This document shows, one piece after another, positions 45,846 through 54,466 of a DNA stretch of 64,000 bases (position 1 is its first letter; each line of letters starts with the position of its first letter). The translations under genes were made by a program, and so were the position numbers. The notes under the pieces were generated by a model that worked only from the letters and a program-made list of their open reading frames with translations, did no database searches and was not told the origin of the DNA. The DNA comes from Pontiella sulfatireligans (GTDB lineage Bacteria; Verrucomicrobiota; Kiritimatiellia; Kiritimatiellales; Pontiellaceae): positions 3,286,001-3,350,000 of the forward strand of contig NZ_CAAHFH010000001.1 of NCBI RefSeq assembly GCF_900890705.1. Reading direction: 5' to 3'.

Positions 45846-46186
45846 TCCGTTTTTCCAGTGATCGTTCAAGATGAATCGACATGGAAAACAAACATTTCCG
45901 AATCAATACCCCTGACGGCATGTCGGTTCCGATCACAGGGATCAGTGTGCCGCAAACAGGCTTTATTTGAACATGCCTTCCGTCCTCCGCCATCCCCGCG
46001 GCAAAGAGAAAAGAGCGGGGCTGGAAAACGAAATCCAAAAAAGGAAGGTAGTAAACCTGCAGGGGCGTGGCGATGCAGAAACAATACAACATCCGGTGTG
46101 CAGCAGGGAGATCCGTGGCAACGAATGGAGGAAAAGCAGCGAATCCATATAGCCTGAACATTCATTACAGGGGAAAAAGGTGACCA
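45846..46186. other. Non-coding stretch upstream of the kinase fusion
   Basis: About 340 bp with only short, overlapping, low-quality frames on both strands. No convincing RNA gene, and no copy of the five-site promoter motif. It presumably contains the promoter of the YczE/kinase fusion gene and, at its left end, the run-out of the minus-strand operon described at 46187-48128. Confidence 0.5.
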
Positions 46187-46445
46187 CCCGGAAGCGCGGG
46201 GGGGGGGGTAATGGGTGGGAGGTTAAGCATTTTGATGCTGAGTTGCGGCCAACCGCTACGCACCGATAAATGAACGTTGCAACTCCTCTTCTGAAGAGGG
46301 AACAGCCTCCTTAACTCGCCATCCTGTCAAGATTTCGCAGAACGCAGGTTGTTTTTTTCTGCGCCGTGTGATATGCGTATACGCATATTCAAAAAAAGGA
46401 GCGCGGCGGGGATGGATGAAGTCGAAAAATTGAGGACACGACGCG

Positions 46446-46712
46446 ATGTGCTGTTGGAAGGAAATAGGTGAAGCGCCGCTTTGGGTGAACGGGTCGGTTG
46501 TTGAAACGACCCGAAAGACCTGCGGCAAGGAGAGCCCGTTCTACTACCTCTCCCATAGCATCAGGGGAAAAAACAAGATTACCTACATCTCGGCGGCGCA
46601 TCTAAACCAATTCAAGGCGGCAGCGGCCCAGGGGGCAAGGATAAGGCTGCTGCACAACGAACTGAGCACGATAAACATGAAATTGATCAAGAAGGGAGGC
46701 CACGATGATTAA
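46446..46712 (+). CDS. DUF6788-like accessory protein of the decayed IS
   Basis: 88 residues. The stretch CGKESPFYYLSHSIRGKNKITYISAAHLNQ followed by LLHNELSTINMKLIKKG resembles DUF6788 proteins, short proteins often encoded beside transposases. The frame is open, but the partner transposase is broken, so it may no longer be maintained. Its 3' end overlaps the next frame by 8 nt. Confidence 0.5.
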   Translation: MCCWKEIGEAPLWVNGSVVETTRKTCGKESPFYYLSHSIRGKNKITYISAAHLNQFKAAAAQGARIRLLHNELSTINMKLIKKGGHDD

Positions 46713-47997
46713 CACCGACAAGTCCAACCGTCTCCTTGCAAGCTTCGGAGAGCTTGTGTCGAAAGAAACCTTCGATATGACGGCCCTAAAAAAAGGGCGT
46801 TTTCCAGATCGCGTGTTTTCCCGCTGGAGGTTGTTCTTTTCTCCCTTGTGCTCGATGCCTAGCAGGGCTTTGGGTGCGGCGTTGCCCGGCTGATCGCCAA
46901 ACTGTTTGAACTGGGCATTGTCAGGGAGAGGAGACGGGATGCTTCCTGCAAGGGAATCGTATGATGAGGCCTGCGCCAAACTGCCTGCCGATATCGTGCG
47001 GCAACAGCTCGTGAATAGCCATCGGAATGAATATGGAACGAACGGCCGCACATTCCATGGCCTAAAGGTCCTGATACCTGACGGAACCAAGGTTCGTTCG
47101 CCGATACACAGCCGACAAGGGATAAATACGGAGCGGGGCAGGGTCATTATGTCCAGTCCCAAGCACTCGGCTTCTATGAGTTATCCACCGGTACGTTCGA
47201 GGATTTCAGGTTCGAGCACTGCAACACCCCGGAACGAGCCATTGCCATTGGGCATATGTTTCGAATGCGACCCGATCCCTGTACATGGCCGATGCAGGGT
47301 ACAACGGCATGGCATTCATCGCGATCAGCATGGATAAGAACCATGAATTGCTGATGCCGCTCAAGAACTGCGCACTTGCAAAGAAGTTCCTCAAGGCAAA
47401 AAAGCGCTCCGCTGTCATCGGCATCAAGCTGAGCAAAATCCATTTGGCCAACTATCCAGGCCACCATCATCTTTTGGGGACGTGCATAAAGGTGCGCCTG
47501 ATCCGAACGCGCGGCACCTCCAAGCTCGTTCGCAAGTATTGATTACCACCTTGATTGACGAAGTTGTCTTCGGGTGGCGGGAAGTGACGAAGCTATACCT
47601 GCAGCGCTATTGCGTCGAACTCGCCTTCCGTCACCTGAAGACAAGGATCGGGATTGAGAGAATCCGCAAACGAAAGCTCCTGCGAATTGAACAGCTTCTG
47701 TTTGCTGCGATCGTACTGTTCAATCTGTCGGCGGCACTCAGGAACAGAATCAGACGCCCCAGCCTTCTTCCTGAAAAGGCAGGGTATAAAGCTACACTGC
47801 TTCACATTATGCATAGAGCTGGTTCATACCTTCCTTCAAGCCGCCCTGGGGCCGCGGCGCGGGATCAGGAAAAAGATGGATTCGAGCCTGAGGGCAATCA
47901 AGGCTGCTGGTTCATCTATAAGCATGGCGGGCAGAGCCACGGATTTGCCGCACGCCTCCGTCGGAATTTTCCGTTCAAAAAGGAGCTGAAATGCTAA
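46705..47997 (+). pseudogene. IS4-family transposase with multiple frameshifts
   Basis: Fragments in different frames line up as one transposase: MINTDKSNRLLASFGELV, a GFGCGVARLIAKLFELGIV piece in another frame, KVLIPDGTKV (first catalytic Asp region), a DKYGAGQGHYVQSQALGFYEL piece, LYMADAGYNGMAF, then DEVVFGWREVTKLYLQRYCVELAFRHLKTRIG, the IS4 YREK box. At least three frame changes are needed, so it is inactive. Confidence 0.8.
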
Positions 47998-48146
47998 CGG
48001 AGGTTGAAACAGCGAAATTCCTAAGCGTTGAGTACGAAATACTCGCGCAACAGTACGGCCAAAGGGAGTAAAAAAATGCTTAACCTCCCTCCCATTAGGG
48101 GGGGGGGGGGGGAGGGAGCGCTTCCGGGCAGTCGGTGGGGGAAGAA

Positions 48147-48236
48147 TTATACGACGATGCCGCGGCAGAATGTGACTTCGACCGGTTCGGTGAAGCCGAT
48201 GGCGATAAATGCGAACGGTGCGATATTTTTTTTCAT
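48147..48236 (-). CDS. Possible 29-residue peptide gene
   Basis: A short frame starting MKKNIAPFAFIAIGF and ending VTFCRGIVV, with AGGAG 8 nt before the ATG and only 26 bp after the TPR gene on the same strand. The N-terminal half is hydrophobic, with one Cys near the end. I recognise no family. It lies inside the operon, before the split terminator, so it would be co-transcribed with the EF-hand and TPR genes. It may be a chance frame in a repeat-like segment. Confidence 0.35.
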   Translation of the reverse strand: MKKNIAPFAFIAIGFTEPVEVTFCRGIVV

Positions 48237-48262
48237 TTCAATGGCTCCTCTCGGGCTTGTGT

Positions 48263-48616
48263 TTATGCCGCGGCGGAACAGTGAACCGGTTTCTGCGCTC
48301 CATAAATCGATTCCGCCACTTTGGCCAAGGTGTCGGCGTCGCCGAGTGCGATGAGGCAGTTCATGATGCCGTGCACAGACCCCTCGTCATTGCTTATTGC
48401 GCTGGCCTGTTCATAGAAGCGGAGCGCCTCTTCAAAGGCTCCCAGCCTGTAGGAAAGCCAGCCCGCCCGCAGAAAAACCGCATAGGACGAATCGTCCTCG
48501 GCTAGGATGTCTTTATGGATTTTCAAGGCTTTCTTGTAATCGCCCCGGCTCTCCGCACGGCGCGATTTCGCCCAGCGGTTTTCCCGCAAATATTTCTTTT
48601 TTTCAGTCGTGGTCAT
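48263..48616 (-). CDS. Small TPR-like protein, intact copy
   Basis: 117 residues with two to three TPR-like helix pairs (AESRGDYKKALKIHKDILAEDDSSYAVFLRAGWLSYRLGAFEEALRFYEQAS) and no signal peptide, so probably cytoplasmic. AAAGGAG precedes the ATG. It follows the EF-hand gene at 48726 after a strong hairpin. Its homologue at 26705 follows the other EF-hand gene and is broken by an IS. The conserved pairing suggests a functional link, but the partner and role are unknown. Confidence 0.75.
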   Translation of the reverse strand: MTTTEKKKYLRENRWAKSRRAESRGDYKKALKIHKDILAEDDSSYAVFLRAGWLSYRLGAFEEALRFYEQASAISNDEGSVHGIMNCLIALGDADTLAKVAESIYGAQKPVHCSAAA

Positions 48617-48675
48617 TGGCGTTGCTCCTTTCGGTTTCCCATGATTATGCTCCTGTTACTACTTCAACAAAGTGA

Positions 48676-48718
48676 CCGCCCAGAGATGCGGAGAGGGGAA
48701 AGAGGCATCTCTGGGCGG
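48676..48718 (-). promoter_or_regulatory. Intercistronic hairpin between EF-hand and TPR genes
   Basis: A perfect 14-bp stem (48676-48689 and 48705-48718, CCGCCCAGAGATGC) with a 15-nt loop lies 7 bp after the EF-hand stop. No T-run follows on the minus strand, so it is more likely an RNA-stability or processing element that lowers TPR expression than a full terminator. Confidence 0.7.
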
Positions 48719-48725
48719 CCGTGTA

Positions 48726-49211
48726 TTACTTGCGACCGCCAGGAGGGGGCCCAGTGGGCGCTTCATCTTTGCTGAGATATCCGTCGTTGTTTTTATCCAT
48801 CTCGGAGAAGTGTTCGGCCGGGCCGTCGAACTCTGAGGACGAAACCTTGCCATCGTTGTTCTTATCGAGCCTCGTCACAAAATCGGCACCACCGGACTTA
48901 GAGCCCTGTTGTTGCCGGCCCTGCCCTTGCTGTTCCAGTTGTTGTCCCTGTTTCTGTTCAGATGGCGGTCCGGTAGGGGCTTCGGCGGCGCTGATGTAGC
49001 CGTCGCTGTTTTGGTCAAATTGAGCAAAGTGCTCGGCGGGGCCGTTGAACTCGCTTTTTGAAACCTTCCCGTCATTGTCTTTGTCAAGCGTCTTCACAAA
49101 ATCGGCGGCGCTGGGGGGCTGTTTGTTTTCGTTTCCACCGGGGCGGGCCATGGCAGTGCCTGCTGCGAACAGGCATAGAGCAACTAACTGCGTATTCATC
49201 TTTGCGTTCAT
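48726..49211 (-). CDS. Secreted protein with four EF-hands
   Basis: 161 residues with a signal peptide (about 1-22). Two EF-hand pairs are joined by a Gln-rich linker: loops at 43-54 (DKDNDGKVSKSE), 66-77 (DQNSDGYISAAE), 116-127 (DKNNDGKVSSSE) and 139-150 (DKNNDGYLSKDE). Each pair has the E-F-(D/N)-G-P-A-E-H-F linker and ends APTGPP. All Ca-ligating positions are present. AGGAG precedes the ATG. It is divergent from the response regulator gene, with promoter site E between them. Likely a periplasmic or surface metal-binding protein; calcium is presumed. Confidence 0.9.
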   Translation of the reverse strand: MNAKMNTQLVALCLFAAGTAMARPGGNENKQPPSAADFVKTLDKDNDGKVSKSEFNGPAEHFAQFDQNSDGYISAAEAPTGPPSEQKQGQQLEQQGQGRQQQGSKSGGADFVTRLDKNNDGKVSSSEFDGPAEHFSEMDKNNDGYLSKDEAPTGPPPGGRK

Positions 49212-49249
49212 AGGAGTCTCCTGGGGTTAAGTGTTTCCTTATGACGCCG

Positions 49250-49307
49250 ATCATTTGAACCGCCTTAGATGACAATCAACCGCGCGGCTTTATGAATGTT
49301 TTGTAAT
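49250..49307 (-). promoter_or_regulatory. Regulon promoter, site E
   Basis: Minus strand: ATTACA (49307-49302), 4 nt, ATTCAT, 17 nt, TGTCAT (49274-49269), 13 nt, AATGAT (49255-49250). It lies in the 142-bp gap between the EF-hand gene (minus) and the response regulator (plus), so it could also autoregulate the two-component genes. Confidence 0.8.
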
Positions 49308-49353
49308 GATTAATCCGTCGCCTGTTTTCAAATCCATATGGTAATCAAGACGT

Positions 49354-50028
49354 ATGAAAGTTTTAATTGTAGAAGACGACCGCAAGATTTCCTCCTTCGT
49401 CCAGAAGGGCTTGAAGGAGCAGGGCTATGTGGTGGACGCCTGCCATGACGGCGATAGCGGCTATGACTTGGCGTCGGGTGAAAACTATGACGTGATCCTG
49501 CTAGATATCATGTTGCCGGGACGCGACGGACTGAGTATTCTGCGGGCGCTTCGCGAAGAAAAGAATACGGTGCCGGTCATTCTGCTCACTGCCCGCAGCG
49601 GGCTCGACGAGCGGGTCGAAGGCCTCAACATGGGGGCCGACGACTACCTGCCGAAGCCCTTTTTCATGGAGGAGCTCATCGCCCGCATCATCGCAGTCAG
49701 CCGGCGCGCATCCGGCGAACAACTCAGCGTCATTCACCACGGGAACATTGCGCTCAACCTCATCACGCGCGAGGTCAAGCGCGACGGCGAAACGCTGGAA
49801 CTGACCAGCCGGGAATTCAACCTGCTCGAACTGCTGATGCGCTCGCCCGGCCGTGTCTATTCCCGCACCCAGCTGCTGGAGCACGTTTGGGGATACGACT
49901 TCGACCCGCAAACCAATGTCGTCGATGTTTACATCCGCCGCGTGCGCGGCAAGATCGACTCGCCGGACGCCTCCTCTCTCATCGGCACCGTTCGCGGCGT
50001 CGGCTACCGCTTCCTGGCAGCGGGGTAG
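49354..50028 (+). CDS. OmpR-family response regulator (CusR/CopR-like)
   Basis: 224 residues. Receiver domain with EDD at 7-9, phospho-Asp51 (DVILLDIMLPGRDG) and Lys in LPKPF; C-terminal winged helix (LTSREFNLLELLMRSPGRVYSRTQLLEHVWGYDFDPQTNVVDVYIRRVRGKID). The overall pattern is the CusR/CopR/MprA group. It is 88 bp upstream of its kinase and divergent from the EF-hand gene. I infer that it binds sites A to E, whose ATGACA-N4-TGTCAT form at site D equals the E. coli CusR box. Confidence 0.93.
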   Translation: MKVLIVEDDRKISSFVQKGLKEQGYVVDACHDGDSGYDLASGENYDVILLDIMLPGRDGLSILRALREEKNTVPVILLTARSGLDERVEGLNMGADDYLPKPFFMEELIARIIAVSRRASGEQLSVIHHGNIALNLITREVKRDGETLELTSREFNLLELLMRSPGRVYSRTQLLEHVWGYDFDPQTNVVDVYIRRVRGKIDSPDASSLIGTVRGVGYRFLAAG

Positions 50029-50116
50029 ACAGAATGTTTTTGTGGCAAAATAATTTTACTCGGATTGGGAATCCAACATCCCTTCTCACGCTTTACACAT
50101 CACGACTCACGCGATC

Positions 50117-51688
50117 ATGAAACTCTCTTTCAAATTTAAGATTGCCACCATTTCGTTTGCCATTTCCGGTACGTTGCTGACCGTTTTCGGCATGGTGTTT
50201 TTTGCCTTCATCTACCAGTCCGGCATCGACCGGATGGACCGCGAGATTCGCTCGCTGGTCGAAGCGCAATTGCGAGTAGGACATCCGCCTGAGCATTGGC
50301 AGAACTTCGACAAGTCGCTTAAATTCATCTATGGTGAAGGGCATATCTCGCGCATCGCCCTATTGGTTAGCGACTCGCGCGACCGCACCCTGTTTCAATC
50401 TGAAAACGCACCGGCGGTACTGGCCGCACTGCCCCGCCCCGCGCTCCCCTCTCCACCGGAACAGGACCGGCCGGGAACCAAGGATCATTTAGAACACTTG
50501 GACAAAAACAAGGATGGCCGGATTTCGCACGATGAGTTCGATGGCCCAGCACACGTCTTCTATGAAGCCGATGCCGACGACGATGGATTCATCGCAACGG
50601 AAGAAATCGCGGAACTCGATGCCCCCCCGTTCCGCAGACCGCCGATGGATGACCAACCTCCTCTTTCAGACGTCGCCGCCTTTCAAACGCAGGAAACCCC
50701 CTCTGGAAGCTGGCGGATTGGCATTTTCAGAGACCCCGAGTTGACCGTTATCGTGGCGATGGACATGAACGCGTTTTATGCCGACATCAACCGCTTTCGG
50801 GTCGCGTTCATGGTTGCCGTGCCGCTTGGCTTGCTGCTGCTAGGCATCACCGGTTGGTTCCTCGCCGCGGGTGCCATGAGGCCGGTGGCCATCATTGCCG
50901 ACACCGCCGAAGGCATCACCGCCAAAGGGCTGGACAAACGCATTCCGATGGTTGGAAACGATGAGGAGCTGGAACGCTTGGTCCGTGTTTCCAACGGCAT
51001 GCTCGACCGCCTTGAAACAAGCTACCACCAGGCCGTCCGTTTCAGTGCCGACGCCGCCCACGAACTGCAAACCCCGCTCACCATCCTCCAGGGCGAACTC
51101 GACAACGCCATCCAATCCTCGGAAGACGGCTCCACCGAACAGCAACGCTACAGCATGCTGCTCGAAGAGCTGCGCAACCTTAAAAGCGTTGTACAGAAAC
51201 TGCTCCTGCTCGCCCACGCCGATGAAGGCCGGTTGAACATTAACACCGTGCCGGTCGATCTGAGCGAACTGATCCACAACGCCACGGAAGACATCGAGAT
51301 CATGGCACCGAAGCTGAAAATCGATACGCACATCGGAGAGCGCATCGAAATTTTGGCCGACCCCGCCCTACTCAACCAGACCATCCGCAACATGGCGTCG
51401 AACGCCGCCAAATATGCGGATGAAAACGGGCACGCGGTCTTTACGCTGGAACAGGACAAACAGGCCGTCCGCTTTACGCTGGCCAACACCGCGCCGCCGA
51501 TCCCCGACGAAGACCAGCCGCTGCTGTTCGACCGCTTTCACCGCGTTGAAAAATCGCGCACCACCGCCGGTTCCGGCCTTGGCCTCAGCCTCGCCCGCGA
51601 GATTGCCCGCGCCCACGGCGGCGACCTCGTACTCGATCCCTACAAAGACGGCATGGTTTCCTTTACGCTGACTCTGCCTATAACATAG
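50117..51688 (+). CDS. Sensor histidine kinase with a periplasmic EF-hand pair
   Basis: 523 residues. Membrane helix 1 at about 9-33, periplasmic region 34-225, helix 2 at about 228-252, HAMP about 252-305, HisKA with phospho-His315 (ADAAHELQTPLTILQGEL), HATPase_c with GSGLGLSLAREIARAHGG. The periplasmic region contains two canonical EF-hand loops, 129-140 (DKNKDGRISHDE) and 152-163 (DADDDGFIATEE), joined by FDGPAHVFYEA, matching the secreted EF-hand proteins of this locus. This points to calcium or another hard metal as the signal (inference). It follows the regulator gene in one unit. Confidence 0.92.
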   Translation: MKLSFKFKIATISFAISGTLLTVFGMVFFAFIYQSGIDRMDREIRSLVEAQLRVGHPPEHWQNFDKSLKFIYGEGHISRIALLVSDSRDRTLFQSENAPAVLAALPRPALPSPPEQDRPGTKDHLEHLDKNKDGRISHDEFDGPAHVFYEADADDDGFIATEEIAELDAPPFRRPPMDDQPPLSDVAAFQTQETPSGSWRIGIFRDPELTVIVAMDMNAFYADINRFRVAFMVAVPLGLLLLGITGWFLAAGAMRPVAIIADTAEGITAKGLDKRIPMVGNDEELERLVRVSNGMLDRLETSYHQAVRFSADAAHELQTPLTILQGELDNAIQSSEDGSTEQQRYSMLLEELRNLKSVVQKLLLLAHADEGRLNINTVPVDLSELIHNATEDIEIMAPKLKIDTHIGERIEILADPALLNQTIRNMASNAAKYADENGHAVFTLEQDKQAVRFTLANTAPPIPDEDQPLLFDRFHRVEKSRTTAGSGLGLSLAREIARAHGGDLVLDPYKDGMVSFTLTLPIT

Positions 51689-51756
51689 ACAAGGCATCCT
51701 GCCTCGTTGCACAAGCAAAGATCTCCCGATCTGCCATATGCGGCAAGATGCCTCAT
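51688..51756. repeat. Palindromic repeat pair after the sensor kinase
   Basis: Two inverted copies of a short element (51688-51710 and about 51740-51756, core AGGCATC-TGCC against GGCAAGATGCCT) can fold back on each other. The first begins at the last base of the kinase stop codon and matches the repeat at 5058-5080 in 22 of 23 positions. No T-run follows, so termination is uncertain. The remainder up to 51812 shows nothing else. Confidence 0.6.
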
Positions 51757-51794
51757 CGACATTCTTCGGCTCTGGATTGACCCGGTTTACCTAA

Positions 51795-53864
<2,070 letters not shown>

Positions 53865-53908
53865 AACCGAAGGGGCCGGGAGCCTCGTCACCATTGAAGG
53901 AGAGAGCA

Positions 53909-54355
53909 ATGATACTGGATACACTATCGAATGCGGCGAAGTATGCAGGGCTGAAAGTGGGCATCTCGGAAGCGTTCGGATTTCTTGACCAGCCCGGGCT
54001 CGCTGACCTGGAAGACGGTAAATATGAGATTCTAGGCGACCGCGTGTTTGCCCTCGTCCAGCGACGCTCAGGACGCAAGATTGAGGGTGCCCTGCTTGAG
54101 GGCCATCGGAGATACATCGACATTCAATATGTCATCAGCGGCGAGGAGTCGATGGGCTGGTCTCCGCGCGAAGGCTTGGCCAGCTCGGTTGAATACAACC
54201 AAGAGAAAGATCTGGAGTTTTTTGAGGGCGAGCCGGAAAGCATCGTGCGCGTGCCGCCGACCGGCTTTGCGGTTTTCCTGCCATCCGATGCCCATCTCCC
54301 GCTGATTGGAAGCGGCCCCATCCATAAGGTGGTGGTGAAGGTGGCTGTGGGCTGA
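53909..54355 (+). CDS. YhcH/YjgK/YiaL-family protein (DUF386)
   Basis: 148 residues. MILDTLSNAAKYAGL, then FALVQRRSGRKIEGALLEGHRRYIDIQYVISGEESMGW, FFEGEPESIVRVPPTGFAVFLPSDAHLPLIG matches DUF386, a cupin-like fold with a putative metal site, sometimes linked to sugar-acid or sialic-acid metabolism. AAGGAGAG before the ATG at 53909 sets the start. Its stop codon is the first triplet of the TGAAACC heptamer array. Confidence 0.88.
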   Translation: MILDTLSNAAKYAGLKVGISEAFGFLDQPGLADLEDGKYEILGDRVFALVQRRSGRKIEGALLEGHRRYIDIQYVISGEESMGWSPREGLASSVEYNQEKDLEFFEGEPESIVRVPPTGFAVFLPSDAHLPLIGSGPIHKVVVKVAVG

Positions 54356-54462
54356 AACCTGAAACTTGAAACCTGAAACCTGAAACCTGAAACTTGAAAC
54401 TTGAAAGTTGAAATGTGAAAGCGAGACTGCTTTAGGTTTCAAGCTTCACTTTTCACGTTTCC
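54353..54462. repeat. TGAAACC heptamer array with inverted partner
   Basis: Ten consecutive 7-mers of form TGAAANN (54353-54422, mostly TGAAACC/TGAAACT), a 12-nt spacer, then four inverted 7-mers (54435-54462, GGTTTCA type). It fills the space between the convergent YhcH and bamA genes and could serve as a bidirectional hairpin terminator. Confidence 0.8.
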
Positions 54463-54466
54463 TCTA

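Larger units (their letters stand above)
46209..48097 (+). mobile_element. Decayed IS4-like insertion sequence
   Basis: 1889 bp bounded by terminal inverted repeats of 25 bp with one mismatch (from 46209 rightward and from 48097 leftward, outer end TAATGGG). It carries a small accessory gene and a transposase broken by several frameshifts. It is flanked by G-runs of 11 and 15, consistent with insertion into a G-tract and duplication of part of it; the exact duplication cannot be resolved inside a homopolymer. Confidence 0.8.
46187..48128 (-). terminator. Terminator hairpin split by an insertion in its G-rich loop
   Basis: CCCGGAAGCGC (46187-46197) and GCGCTTCCGGG (48118-48128) are perfect 11-bp inverted arms, now 1.9 kb apart. 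Between each arm and the inserted element lies a G-run (46198-46208; 48098-48112). Without the insert the minus strand would read an 11-bp stem, a C-rich loop, then TTTTT about 8 nt later. That fits a terminator for the EF-hand/TPR operon at 48147-49211. Reconstruction is inference; the arms and G-runs are seen directly. Confidence 0.6.

Noticed and set aside
46602..47162. 186-codon minus-strand frame in the decayed IS
   Set aside because: It is antisense to the transposase fragments, which match IS4-family motifs in the plus direction.
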